39,016 nucleotides of DNA. It comes from a bacterium. GTDB lineage: Bacteria > Babelota > Babeliae > Babelales > JABGSX01. Shown in pieces: positions 17,557-26,084 of the stretch. The first letter of the stretch is position 1. Each line of letters opens with the position of its first letter. The position numbers and the translations under genes are program-made. The DNA lies in assembly GCA_018647505.1 (NCBI GenBank), contig JABGSX010000019.1:1-39016 (forward strand), given 5' to 3'. Under the pieces are notes generated by a model that saw nothing but the letters and a program-made list of their open reading frames with translations, was not told the origin of the DNA and did no database searches.

Positions 17557-17598
17557 AAAAAGGCCCTACGCTAAATAGTGTTGGGCCTTAACTTTTTA
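17557..17598. terminator. Long hairpin with T tracts on both sides between leuS and the NUDIX gene
   Basis: AAGGCCC (17560-17566) pairs with GGGCCTT (17583-17589), and the stem continues inward (ACGCTA with TAGTGT) with only a T-T mismatch and a G-U pair. On the minus strand five T follow directly; on the plus strand CTTTTT follows after 2 bases. It looks like a bidirectional terminator but sits upstream of both flanking genes. It could shield divergent promoters, or it could be an attenuator 25 bases before the NUDIX start. Confidence 0.5.
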
Positions 17599-17613
17599 AC
17601 TTTTAGAGATCAT

Positions 17614-18240
17614 ATGGAAAAACAAAAAATACAAACTACTTCTACACTCAAAAAAGATGAAAAAATTCTTGTTGTAAAACGCTCTGTTTTATTTGACCAA
17701 ACTTTTTGGACCGGTTTTAGACCTGTAGATTTTTCCATGTATTCAGACGTTATAGAAAAAAATAAAAAATTTCTATGGCGCTCAACAGTTGAAAATGACC
17801 CAGGCTTTAAACAAATTATTCCGTATCTTGTCTTTGAGTTTGATAAAAAAATATTTGTAATGCAAAGAAAATCTGATGCATCTGAACAAAGACTACAAGG
17901 AAAACACTCGATTGGCATAGGCGGGCATGTAAACGAAGAAGATGTAACAGGAAAAGACATTTTTGATTGGGCCAGGCGAGAATTCCACGAGGAAGTTGAT
18001 TACTCTGACAAAATGGAAATCATTCCTATCGGAATGGTAAACGATGATTCAACAGAAGTTGGAAGAGTTCACACAGGATTTGTATTTATGCTAAAAGGCT
18101 CAACTAACAAAATTAAAATTAAATCTGAACTAAAAAGTGGCCAACTCATCTCGCTGGAAGAATGCAAAAAAATTAAAGGTTCAATGGAAATTTGGAGCTT
18201 AATGGTTCTTGAATATCTTCTGCAAAAGCAATCCGTATAG
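17614..18240 (+). CDS. NUDIX-family phosphohydrolase-like protein (COG4112-like)
   Basis: 208 aa from the ATG at 17614 (an in-frame TTG at 17578 lies inside a hairpin and is unlikely). LVVKRSVLF (19-27), IIPYLVFE (68-75), VMQRKSDASEQRLQGKHSIGIGGH and the box ending REFHEEV (122-128) follow the MutT-like predicted phosphoesterase group. The box is stretched compared with the standard G-x5-E-x7-REUxEE spacing, which is usual in that group. The likely substrate is a nucleoside diphosphate derivative, but it cannot be named. Stands alone between leuS and the membrane-protein operon. Confidence 0.75.
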   Translation: MEKQKIQTTSTLKKDEKILVVKRSVLFDQTFWTGFRPVDFSMYSDVIEKNKKFLWRSTVENDPGFKQIIPYLVFEFDKKIFVMQRKSDASEQRLQGKHSIGIGGHVNEEDVTGKDIFDWARREFHEEVDYSDKMEIIPIGMVNDDSTEVGRVHTGFVFMLKGSTNKIKIKSELKSGQLISLEECKKIKGSMEIWSLMVLEYLLQKQSV

Positions 18241-18301
18241 ACTAACACCCACTAAAATATTCTAACTTGAAAAATCCAGGGACTTTTAAACTGCATAAAG
18301 A

Positions 18302-18331
18302 TTGACATTAAAAAACTCTTTTTTTTAGGAT
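18302..18331 (+). promoter_or_regulatory. Sigma-70-like promoter for the membrane-protein operon
   Basis: TTGACA (18302-18307), an 18-base spacer and TAGGAT (18326-18331). It lies about 45 bases before the ATG at 18375 and fits as the start point for the three-gene run ending at 21004. Confidence 0.5.
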
Positions 18332-18374
18332 AAAACAAAGTTTATATAACACATCCAAAAAAAAGGAAAGTTTC

Positions 18375-19256
18375 ATGTCACTCTTAAAAAATCCAATTCA
18401 ATTTTTTAAAAACATCTGGAACAAATTCATAAATGCAATTGAAATGATGAAGATTAGTTTTTCTGTTTTAAACAAGCATAAAAGCACTCTTCTGTTTCCA
18501 ATTTATGCAATTTTAACAATCTTTGTGCTCATTTTCTTTTGTATTTTAACGTTGTATTTTTCACACGCAATAAACATTTTTAAACCACACTCTCATCATA
18601 TTAGCAAGGGAATGTTTTACGCTATTACACTTTCAACATTATTCATAATCATCTTTGTCGGAAGCCTAATTATAACCCTTAGCAACTTAGGGGTATGTCA
18701 CTACACTTCACATATACTTTCAAAAAAACCAATAAGCGTAAAAAACAGCATTATGCTAAGTCTTTCTAAAATTTTTCTTGTTTCCAAGTGGGCAGCACTT
18801 TCCGCATTTGTAAGAATTTTTGTACTAGGGTCTGGAGGAAATCGCAACAACCAAGTTGCAAGCATGTTCGGTAGCATCCTTAAGGCTGGCTGGTCCATGG
18901 TTACATTTTTCGTTATGCCAAAGTTCGCTTTTGAAAATTATGGACTTTTTGAAAGTATAAAACAATCAGCCTCGTTAATGAAAAACACTTTTGGCCAGTC
19001 AATTGTTGCAAACATAAGCTTTTCATTTATACACCGCATAATTGTCGCAACAATTTTTCCATCAACATTCTACGTTGTTTCCAACCTATTTAATCCAATT
19101 GCAGGATTTTTTGTAAGCATAAGCACATTATTGATAATTCTTCCGATTACAACAACGGCAGAAAACATTTTTAAAGTCGCCGTATACAACTTTGCAACAA
19201 ACAAACCAACCGGTCCATTTGACACAAATAAAATAAAAGAAATGTTTAATAAGTAA
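18375..19256 (+). CDS. Polytopic membrane protein, DUF6159-like (paralogue 1)
   Basis: 293 aa with AAAGGAAAG before the ATG. Hydrophobic segments lie at about 38-63, 76-105, 140-155, 175-190 and 210-265, consistent with five or six membrane helices. The KSTLLFPIYAIL start and the block GWSMVTFFVMPKFAFE with GLFESIKQSASLMKNTFG resemble the DUF6159 family of integral membrane proteins of unknown function. It is a clear paralogue of the next gene, with the matching block GWHMLTFFLVPVLAFE and the same TGPF closing motif. First gene of an operon with two further membrane proteins; function unknown. Confidence 0.65.
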   Translation: MSLLKNPIQFFKNIWNKFINAIEMMKISFSVLNKHKSTLLFPIYAILTIFVLIFFCILTLYFSHAINIFKPHSHHISKGMFYAITLSTLFIIIFVGSLIITLSNLGVCHYTSHILSKKPISVKNSIMLSLSKIFLVSKWAALSAFVRIFVLGSGGNRNNQVASMFGSILKAGWSMVTFFVMPKFAFENYGLFESIKQSASLMKNTFGQSIVANISFSFIHRIIVATIFPSTFYVVSNLFNPIAGFFVSISTLLIILPITTTAENIFKVAVYNFATNKPTGPFDTNKIKEMFNK

Positions 19257-19273
19257 AAACAATTAGGGAAGTT

Positions 19274-20212
19274 ATGATCAATCCAGTTCCACCCCAAGCG
19301 TCTTTTTTTGAAAAATCTAAAACTAAAATTACAAACGCTACTTACATGATGGTTACAAGTCTAAAGTTACTAGCCGCCAATCCTGTAGCCATTGTTTTTC
19401 CAATTATAAGCGCCACAATTATATCTTTGTTAACATACATATGGATGAACAAAATGTACTCAAAATATGGGGTCCACATTTTTGATAAAGGACTCAAGCA
19501 CATATTTTCTGGACAACTTTCCCCCAATGAAAAAGAAGCCTTGGCTTATGTTGCGATTCTTTCCCTTTTGTTCTTAGTTTTTGTTGTCGGCTTTATAGGA
19601 AAAATTGTAAGAACTGTTGTTTATACCGGATTAAGCCACTACATAGGAAAAATTTTAGAAAATGAAAAATCTAGTCTTATACAATCTTTTTTGACTGGTT
19701 TTTCAAGAATATTTGCTGCCACTTTTTGGGCAATTATAAGCACAATTATCAAAATAGTGGTATCAAATCTACAAAACAAGAAAAACAAAGGAATAATCAC
19801 AGCGCTTCTGGCTAACATTTTAGGAGATTTTATAAAAGTTGGTTGGCATATGCTTACGTTTTTCTTGGTACCTGTTTTGGCATTTGAATCTCTAGGATTA
19901 TTTGACAGTATAAAAAAATCAGCACAGCTTATGCAAAAAACATTTGGAGAATCTGCTGTGGCTATGGTTGGTTTTTCAACAATATCTGGAATTATAAAAT
20001 CAACAACATTTATATGTATTTCCATCATTTTCGGCTTGCTTGCACTCAATGCATACGTTGGAATAGCAATTGGGATAATAGTGACAATATTTGTATCCGC
20101 AGTCGTAAAAACAACAAAAGTAATATTCAAAACAGCATCATATAATTTGGCAACAGGTAAGCGAACTGGGCCGTTTAAAGTAAACGACCTTAAAAATTCA
20201 TTTTCTAAATAA
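19274..20212 (+). CDS. Polytopic membrane protein, DUF6159-like (paralogue 2)
   Basis: 312 aa with AGGGAAG before the ATG, 17 bases after paralogue 1. It shares the layout and key words of paralogue 1: GWHMLTFFLVPVLAFESLG, LFDSIKKSAQLMQKTFGES and the ending NLATGKRTGPFKVNDLK. Hydrophobic helices occur at about 33-52, 87-112, 150-165, 195-212 and 225-280. The tandem duplication and conserved amphipathic SIK.SA.LM..TFG helix suggest two subunits of one membrane complex. Role unknown. Confidence 0.65.
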   Translation: MINPVPPQASFFEKSKTKITNATYMMVTSLKLLAANPVAIVFPIISATIISLLTYIWMNKMYSKYGVHIFDKGLKHIFSGQLSPNEKEALAYVAILSLLFLVFVVGFIGKIVRTVVYTGLSHYIGKILENEKSSLIQSFLTGFSRIFAATFWAIISTIIKIVVSNLQNKKNKGIITALLANILGDFIKVGWHMLTFFLVPVLAFESLGLFDSIKKSAQLMQKTFGESAVAMVGFSTISGIIKSTTFICISIIFGLLALNAYVGIAIGIIVTIFVSAVVKTTKVIFKTASYNLATGKRTGPFKVNDLKNSFSK

Positions 20213-20221
20213 GGAGTTGTT

Positions 20222-21004
20222 ATGTACATTTGGAGAGTTGGAAAATTAGTAGAAGAATTTAAGAATGGAACACTAACAGAACAGGAAAAGGTAAAATACG
20301 TAATATCATTTTGTCTATTCCAAGCAACAGGTTTAACCGTATATTCTTGGGTTCCACTCAGCTATAGAATTTTATTTATAAACACATTTTCTTACTTAAG
20401 CAGAGTTCTTCCAAAAGCATATGCGCCTAAAATAGCATTCATGCTTGAAGCACTGTTTATGGCCGCACCATTTCTTTTAACAGCATTAGGAATTTGGTAT
20501 TGCTATAGAGAAAATAAAAAAGGAGACGACAAAAATTTTGTTGATAGATTTGTATGCTTGAGTGTTCCAATAATAAAACAAATCATAGTAATAACAATAC
20601 TATTTTATGTATTAATTATCGCAGGAACTTACTTTATATTTTCAGAACAATTAGACATGTTTTTAAACTCTTTGGTTCCAAATATCAAAGGTCCGGTCGC
20701 ACCAAAAACACACATTGGTCTTCTTGTTGGCCTTATAAAAGTTATACCACAAGCAATACAAATCCCTGGTAAAATCAAAGCTCATTGGGCATATCTAACC
20801 AACGTAATCTGCTATGCTTATATGCTATTTTCAAGTACATCAATTGTAACAACTATTGTCTACTACATTAGAGTGCGATCCAAAATAAAAATTATTGCCG
20901 AAAGCAAAAATGAAAATTTTGCAGAAAAGTTAGAATTTTTCAAAACTACTGGTCACTTGCTTAAGAACACAATGAAAAGCCTGAGGATCCGAAGGAAGCG
21001 CTAA
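20222..21004 (+). CDS. Membrane protein of unknown function
   Basis: 260 aa with AAGGAG 6 bases before the ATG and only 9 bases after the DUF6159-like pair, so clearly in the same operon. Four hydrophobic segments (about 30-55, 75-95, 115-140, 195-215) separate short charged loops, with a basic cytosolic-type C-terminus (KSLRIRRKR). It is unrelated to its two neighbours in sequence. Its last 44 bases overlap the 3' end of the convergent secreted-protein gene. No family recognised. Confidence 0.55.
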   Translation: MYIWRVGKLVEEFKNGTLTEQEKVKYVISFCLFQATGLTVYSWVPLSYRILFINTFSYLSRVLPKAYAPKIAFMLEALFMAAPFLLTALGIWYCYRENKKGDDKNFVDRFVCLSVPIIKQIIVITILFYVLIIAGTYFIFSEQLDMFLNSLVPNIKGPVAPKTHIGLLVGLIKVIPQAIQIPGKIKAHWAYLTNVICYAYMLFSSTSIVTTIVYYIRVRSKIKIIAESKNENFAEKLEFFKTTGHLLKNTMKSLRIRRKR

Positions 21005-21506
21005 GTACAAAATTTTGCCTAGACAAGTTTTTGCATCCAGCTAGCTGGCTTTCAAGCTCAAAGCATAGGGCGGCTTTTGCTGCTGCTTTATCTCTTAATA
21101 AACAACCAAAAAAATCAGTATTGCCAACGCTCCATGCATATTCATATGGTGAGGCCATACATCCTTGAGGAGAAAATAAATCAATCTGATGTGAACTGGC
21201 CAACTTAACAACCGGCCTTACTCTTTTGCACATAATGTTTACATATAATGTTTTTATAGGAATAAAGGCTTCTGTATCATCTGTATGATCACTTAATTCT
21301 AAGCTCATATCCAAAACCCGACTTGTATTAGGAAAATACTTTTCAAAGTCCTCCAAAGTAACCATCTTGTCCTGGCCCTCCTCTGGGGCAAGAGGAGAAT
21401 CCGGCGACGCCCAATAATTTGGCAACTCTACAGCCACGGCCCCTTCTGATGCATACAGAAAATTAACAAAAAAACACAAAATAATAATAGAAAAAAAAAC
21501 CTTCAT
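20961..21506 (-). CDS. Secreted protein, SPY[E/D]xxW family member 1
   Basis: 181 aa with GGGGGAG before the ATG and a signal peptide ending near LYAS (residue 20). The block SPYEYAWSVGN (119-129) and the following helix match SPYDFSWDCGD in the next minus-strand protein, so the two belong to one family. The segment 50-100 (LEDFEKYFPNTSRVLDMSLE, then FIPIKTLYVNIM) weakly follows the strand-helix-helix order of Skp1/BTB folds. Seven cysteines lie in the mature protein. Convergent with and overlapping the membrane-protein operon by 44 bases. Function unknown; possibly exported to the host. Confidence 0.6.
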   Translation of the reverse strand: MKVFFSIIILCFFVNFLYASEGAVAVELPNYWASPDSPLAPEEGQDKMVTLEDFEKYFPNTSRVLDMSLELSDHTDDTEAFIPIKTLYVNIMCKRVRPVVKLASSHQIDLFSPQGCMASPYEYAWSVGNTDFFGCLLRDKAAAKAALCFELESQLAGCKNLSRQNFVLSASFGSSGFSLCS

Positions 21507-21569
21507 AACTCCCCCAAGTATTTTGATTTTATTTATATTTACACCATTTTATAAGAACATTTCTACAAA

Positions 21570-21598
21570 ATTAAAAATAAATATTCAGAATAGGTCAA
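21570..21598 (-). promoter_or_regulatory. Sigma-70-like promoter for the 181-aa secreted protein
   Basis: On the minus strand TTGACC (21598-21593), a 17-base spacer and TTTAAT (21575-21570) stand about 60 bases before the start codon at 21506 and just downstream of the hairpin terminator at 21621-21651. Each box differs from consensus at one base. Confidence 0.45.
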
Positions 21599-21620
21599 TA
21601 TAAAAGAAAATAAGAGCAAA

Positions 21621-21651
21621 AAAAAAGTCCCGGATTTTCCGGGACTTTTTT
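21621..21651. terminator. Bidirectional intrinsic terminator
   Basis: AAAAAAGTCCCGG (21621-21633) pairs perfectly with CCGGGACTTTTTT (21639-21651) around a 5-base loop, giving GC-core stem plus T tract on both strands. It lies 27 bases after the stop of the minus-strand gene ending at 21678 and ends that two-gene unit. Confidence 0.88.
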
Positions 21652-21677
21652 ATATAAATTAATTATCTAAGTACAAT

Positions 21678-22391
21678 TTACCGTTCCCCAAGAAGCAACC
21701 GTTGAGCAAAATAGTCATTCATCCCTACAACTCTTTCAAGGACTTTTATTCCACCACCAAATGCAATTCTTCTATATAAAAAGGGATACTTCCTGTTCAT
21801 TATCTCCAATAGATATTTTTTCCGTCCATTGTCACCTCTTTGATGCTCTAACAAAAGAGCCCTGGATAAATTTTCAAACGGCATAAGTATTCTACGTCGT
21901 GACTCTTCATCTCCACAATCCCATGAAAAATCATATGGAGAAACATCTGCATATTCTTCAACTAAAGCATCTACCTCTAAAGGATCTCCGTCAGGCCCAA
22001 CAGAAAATGATGCCAAATTATCTCTTAAAGACATAAATGGGTTAAACTTTAAATGTTGTATTATACCAAATGGATAAAGCCTATCTCTCATTTGCAAATA
22101 TAACTCGCTCATACACTTACTAAAATACTCACGAGTTGGAAACATAGCTTTATCTAACGCTCTTTGGCAAGGACATGGAAAAATGCCACCACTTAAACAG
22201 CCCTCTTCAGATAAATCACCATCCAAACAATCCTTTTCAGAAGGCTTAACTGATTCACTCTTTGCTCTACTCATAGCATCTTTTACGTAATACCACATCT
22301 CCACGCCTAACTCATCTGGGTTTGGTTTTTCTGATGCAGGCTTAACAACTAGTGGAAGCATTAACAAAAATAAAAATATTAACTTTTTCAT
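21678..22391 (-). CDS. Secreted protein, SPY[E/D]xxW family member 2
   Basis: 237 aa from the ATG at 22391, preferred because GGGGAAA lies just upstream and MKKLIFLFLLML begins a signal peptide (cleavage near KPAS, residue 20). A cysteine-rich stretch (C55, C65, C73, C75) precedes a helical part. SPYDFSWDCGD (151-161) followed by a helix with ILMPFENLSRALLLE matches the protein encoded at 20961-21506. The C-terminus is rich in Arg and Leu. It follows the NLS-bearing gene by 31 bases and shares its promoter. Function unknown. Confidence 0.6.
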   Translation of the reverse strand: MKKLIFLFLLMLPLVVKPASEKPNPDELGVEMWYYVKDAMSRAKSESVKPSEKDCLDGDLSEEGCLSGGIFPCPCQRALDKAMFPTREYFSKCMSELYLQMRDRLYPFGIIQHLKFNPFMSLRDNLASFSVGPDGDPLEVDALVEEYADVSPYDFSWDCGDEESRRRILMPFENLSRALLLEHQRGDNGRKKYLLEIMNRKYPFLYRRIAFGGGIKVLERVVGMNDYFAQRLLLGER

Positions 22392-22422
22392 AATTTCCCC
22401 ATAATCCTTCAATAAAAAATCT

Positions 22423-23076
22423 TTAAACATCGCCGATTCGGCCTCTTTTTTTCGGCCGCTCAGAAACTACATCTTCAGTGCACGGTCCCGCTAAACCTTC
22501 TCGATCGTCAAACATTGACGGCGCTCGCATTCTTACATCACCGGTTCCAGGCAAAGCAAATGACGGAGACGCAAAAAAACTTCTACGAGGCGATACAGCA
22601 CCATGTCCAGGACTTAAAAGCCCTCTACTTCTAGGGCTCACTCCAAATGGACTTGCGCCTCCAAAAGTAAAACAACTTGCAGATCTTGCGACGCCCACAG
22701 AAGGCGACCTTGGCATAGAAAAGCGACCAGGCCGTGAAGAAGCTCTTCCGTCTTCCCGCTTTCTTTTAGGCGCAGGATCTTTTCCATGAACGCTTTCTAG
22801 TTCAGCAATAGAAACACTACTAAGCGCTCTAGACAACCTTCCAATCAAGTCTTCTTCTGTTCCAGTTCTTTCTGCCTCAGCTCGTTCCAGCTCAGCTCGA
22901 GTATCACAACAAATTAGCTCCTCATCGAATCCATCACGCTCTTCACCACAAACACCAATAAGAGCAAGCAACTCAGCATCAACGTCTTCTGCCACTGGTA
23001 AAGCTGAACCCAAAACATCAACTACAAATAAACCAAAAATCATAAACGATAGTAAAATTAGTAATTTCTTTTTCAT
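22423..23076 (-). CDS. Secreted Ser/Pro/Arg-rich protein with two nuclear-localisation-like clusters
   Basis: 217 aa from the ATG at 23076 (GGAG 8 bases upstream). Signal peptide 1-24 (MKKKLLILLS, hydrophobic to VLGSA). Residues 25-100 are acidic and helical. PKRKRED (103-109) and RPKKRGR (207-213) match classical monopartite nuclear localisation signals. Between them is a low-complexity region full of SP and RS dipeptides (SPSV, SPFG, SPRSRG, SPGHG, SPRR), as in host-phosphorylated disordered proteins. The gene is about half G+C by eye in its 3' part, against roughly a third around it. I recognise no family. A secreted, nucleus-targeted effector is an attractive but unproven reading. Confidence 0.65.
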   Translation of the reverse strand: MKKKLLILLSFMIFGLFVVDVLGSALPVAEDVDAELLALIGVCGEERDGFDEELICCDTRAELERAEAERTGTEEDLIGRLSRALSSVSIAELESVHGKDPAPKRKREDGRASSRPGRFSMPRSPSVGVARSASCFTFGGASPFGVSPRSRGLLSPGHGAVSPRRSFFASPSFALPGTGDVRMRAPSMFDDREGLAGPCTEDVVSERPKKRGRIGDV

Positions 23077-23126
23077 AAAACGCTCCATTTAAAAGCTATA
23101 AAAAAATTATTCCATGACATGTTTTT

Positions 23127-23154
23127 AGTATAAACCAATAGACATTCTTGTCAA
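23127..23154 (-). promoter_or_regulatory. Strong sigma-70-like promoter
   Basis: On the minus strand TTGACA (23154-23149), a 16-base spacer and TATACT (23132-23127), about 50 bases before the start codon at 23076. It would drive the two-gene unit 23076 to 21678, which ends at the hairpin at 21621-21651. The rest of the 261-base divergent gap holds no gene I can support. Confidence 0.65.
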
Positions 23155-23337
23155 TTAGAATTAACCGCTGGTAGTACGAATCTTGCCTTTTTATAAAAGG
23201 TTTTATAGAATGTGTTTCAGATTGAAAAGCAACTATTTGTTATTATTAAAAAAATAAATAGTAAAACAAAAAAAAAAGAATTGAGTTTTGCAAAAATTTT
23301 ATCTAGGATAAATAAAAAACAAGAACGGAGCAGCAAT

Positions 23338-25431
23338 ATGCATCGCTACAAATGGAATGTTTTTTGTATCTTTTTTTTATTGATTTCCTCCTCTATCTTA
23401 CAAACCTCAAGCAATTCCGCCACGCTTTTTCAATTTCATCCAAACAATCTTGAAGAGCTTGCTTCTATATTTCCACACTCTGCACAAGAGCTAGAACTTG
23501 GTTATGAGGAAATAAAACAAAAAATCAAATCTAAATTAGAACAAATTTATTCAATTACTCCTGGCAAGAGAACTTTTTCAAACACGATTGAAGCCCTCGA
23601 TGACATAAAAGCAACCATTTCTTTTTTGTGCTCACTGTGTGGGATATTATCAAACACCGCAACAGACAAAAGCCTGCAAAAAAAAGCTTCTGAAATAAAA
23701 TCTCTAGGTGGAATATTCAAAAGTGAATACACAATTTCAAACAAAAAACTATACAAATCATGCAAGCAATACGCAGAAAATGGTAGCAAATCAGAGCCTA
23801 TAACAGATGAACAGCGATACTGTTTGGACGAAATAATGAGAAAGTTCAATAAAAATGGACTAAACCTCCCAATAAAAAAACAAAACCAAATAATGGAGAT
23901 AAAAAAAGAACTTTCAAATGAATGTCGAATTTTCAATGAAAACATCAAAAGCAACAAAAGCCACATCACAACTCCAATAAATGGTCTAGATGGCCTCCCA
24001 AAACAATTTATAGAAAACCTTCCCAAAACAAACGACGGTAAATACGTCCTAAAATGCAATGATTATACTCGATCTTTTGTCCTGCCTCTGTGCAATATAG
24101 AACAAACTCGAAAAGACTTTTACATAGCATTCAAAAATCGTGCTTATCCAGAAAATAAAGCTATTTTGATGTCTATAATAGAAAAGCGCAATAAGTTTGC
24201 AGAAATTGTTGGATACCCTGACTATGCATCATTTGATATCGACGGAAAAATGGCAATAAATATATCAAATATTGAGAATTTTATTGCAAAGTTAGTCAAA
24301 ATAGCACGAACCAAAACAAAAGAAGAAGTTAATATTTTAAATAAACTACAACCACAAACCGCTGCTTTCACCAGTAACGATACTATAAAACCTTGGAACA
24401 TTGATTATCTAAAAAACATTTATAAGAAAAAGTTTTTCCAGGTTAATGAAACCGAAATTTCTGAGTATTTTTGCTTGGAAAAAATAATAGATCCAATGAT
24501 AAATATTTTGGAATCATTTTTTAATCTGCGCATAGAACAAGAAAAAACAGACAGCTTATGGAAAAATACTGTCATTTTAAAAATACATAATCGCACCAAT
24601 GAAACTCTAATAGGATATTTGCTTTTGGACCTACACTCACACCCAGGAAAGCACACTCGCGGCAAATGCTACGGGCTGGTTCCAACACAAAGAATAAATG
24701 ACACCTTTAAACCTGGCGTGGCAGTGGTACTTACAAGTTTTGCCCCAAAAATAGAAGGCTCCCCTAGCCTGCTTACAAGAAAAGATTTAACAATTTTGTT
24801 TCACGAAGTCGGTCACGCCCTGCACAATCTTTTGTCTGAAACAAAACTTCTCTCGTTTGCTGGAAGCAGAACAAAATCAGATTTTACAGAAATGCCATCA
24901 CAAGTTTTAGAATCAATGGTTGGAGATAAAGAAATATTAAAAATGTTATCAGCCCATCACAAAACAGGAGAACAAATTCCACAAAAACTAATTGATTCTT
25001 TGACTGTATATCAAAAACAAAAATTCGGAACAGGACTCCAGGTAATGTCTTTTTCGTTTTATTCAACACTATCAATTGATTTGTTCAAAACCTGCGATTT
25101 TACTGATTTAGACAAAATATCACAAGAAGTTTACAAAAAAACAACAACCGGTATTACCATCATTCCAGAGGAACATTTTTACACATCATTTAGCCATTTA
25201 ATACATTATGGAGCAAAATACTACAACTATTTATGGACAAAGGTTTTTGCACATGACATTGTAAAACACATAAGGCAGAATGGTGGATTTTTAGATAATA
25301 ATATTGGACAAAAATATGCTCAATGCATATTAAAACCCGGAGGACAAAAACCACCGGAACAACTTCTTGTAGATTTTTTAGAAAGAGAACCAACACAAGA
25401 GGCATTTTGTAAAAGTATGGGACTTGTATAA
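23338..25431 (+). CDS. Exported M3-family metallopeptidase (thimet oligopeptidase/OpdA-like), paralogue 1
   Basis: 697 aa from the ATG at 23338, chosen for CGGAG 9 bases upstream and for the signal peptide it gives (residues 7-24, cleavage near SSNSA); an upstream GTG at 23212 would bury it. Zinc site HEVGH (489-493) with the third ligand E518 in FTEMPSQ, the exact M3 spacing. The helical N-terminal half and the GAKYYNYLWTKVFAHD block near the C-terminus are typical. M3 enzymes cut short peptides in a deep channel and are usually cytosolic; this one carries an export signal. Closely related in length and motif position to the protein at 34348-36432. Confidence 0.9.
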   Translation: MHRYKWNVFCIFFLLISSSILQTSSNSATLFQFHPNNLEELASIFPHSAQELELGYEEIKQKIKSKLEQIYSITPGKRTFSNTIEALDDIKATISFLCSLCGILSNTATDKSLQKKASEIKSLGGIFKSEYTISNKKLYKSCKQYAENGSKSEPITDEQRYCLDEIMRKFNKNGLNLPIKKQNQIMEIKKELSNECRIFNENIKSNKSHITTPINGLDGLPKQFIENLPKTNDGKYVLKCNDYTRSFVLPLCNIEQTRKDFYIAFKNRAYPENKAILMSIIEKRNKFAEIVGYPDYASFDIDGKMAINISNIENFIAKLVKIARTKTKEEVNILNKLQPQTAAFTSNDTIKPWNIDYLKNIYKKKFFQVNETEISEYFCLEKIIDPMINILESFFNLRIEQEKTDSLWKNTVILKIHNRTNETLIGYLLLDLHSHPGKHTRGKCYGLVPTQRINDTFKPGVAVVLTSFAPKIEGSPSLLTRKDLTILFHEVGHALHNLLSETKLLSFAGSRTKSDFTEMPSQVLESMVGDKEILKMLSAHHKTGEQIPQKLIDSLTVYQKQKFGTGLQVMSFSFYSTLSIDLFKTCDFTDLDKISQEVYKKTTTGITIIPEEHFYTSFSHLIHYGAKYYNYLWTKVFAHDIVKHIRQNGGFLDNNIGQKYAQCILKPGGQKPPEQLLVDFLEREPTQEAFCKSMGLV

Positions 25432-25463
25432 ACACAAGCCCCATAAAATATACAATTTTAGTT

Positions 25464-26084
25464 TTATAAGCTACAAGCTGCAGGTTTAGGTGCAAAAAAT
25501 GGCAAAGTCCAAGCCTTTGAACAAATATCTAAATATTCCCTAATTCTTCTTCCTCCAACCTGAACAAATCCGGTTCCAGTACTTTCCATTCGAATAGAAT
25601 ACAAATATAATTTTTGAGTAAGAGTTAATCGTTTAGAATACCGATTGGAAACAATCGACGAATAAACATATTTATCACCATTAATAGAAACAAACCCATC
25701 AAGATCAGAAAAAACTTCAAATTTATTGTAAGCATGACCAAAAGTAGAAGATAGTTTCATAACACGAAGGTCAAAACTCTTAATCCCAGAAGAAGAATGA
25801 AAAAATACAACATCATCTTTTATTATAAATTGATGACAGTAAGAATCGAAAAAAGTATTTTCACTAATAATGCGTTTTCCAGAGTGCCCATCATAAATAC
25901 TAATTAAACAAGGCCTTATATGAGGAAAAACAATTAAATAACGGTCTTCAGATGACCAACCAACTTTATAAGTACAAACACTTTCAAATATAGTGTATAA
26001 CCTCTTCCATGTTTTAGTATCTATAACATTAATCTCATCTTTATGACGAAAAGTCACAGCTATTTTTTTTCCTGTTCTTGACAA
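25464..26084 (-). pseudogene. C-terminal fragment of a broken WD40 paralogue
   Basis: Open frame of 206 codons with no ribosome-binding site, starting inside the previous fragment. It begins SRTGKKIAV, which continues the propeller repeat cut off in the upstream frame. The intact paralogue reads SDWSNNGSKLAM at this point, so one G is missing (TGG became TG near 26082). The fragment carries the last propeller blades, then the C-terminal module (LTLTQKLYLYSIRMES), which degenerates after about 20 residues and ends in APKPAACSL instead of the cysteine tail of its relatives. Probably not translated. Confidence 0.75.

Noticed and set aside
17378-17613. A T-box riboswitch upstream of leuS
   Set aside because: The gap has no GGTGG-type T-box sequence or specifier stem on the minus strand; only a terminator-like hairpin is present.
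22478-22789. A 103-codon plus-strand open frame opposite the NLS-bearing gene
   Set aside because: It is a by-product of the GC-rich stretch; the minus-strand frame has signal peptide, ribosome-binding site and promoter.
22900-22960. A retinoblastoma-binding LxCxE motif in LICCD of the NLS-bearing protein
   Set aside because: The last residue is Asp and the match is only four residues long; too weak to report as a motif.
23212-23337. An N-terminal extension of the first M3 peptidase from GTG at 23212
   Set aside because: It would place 42 lysine-rich residues before a normal signal peptide; the ATG at 23338 has a proper ribosome-binding site.
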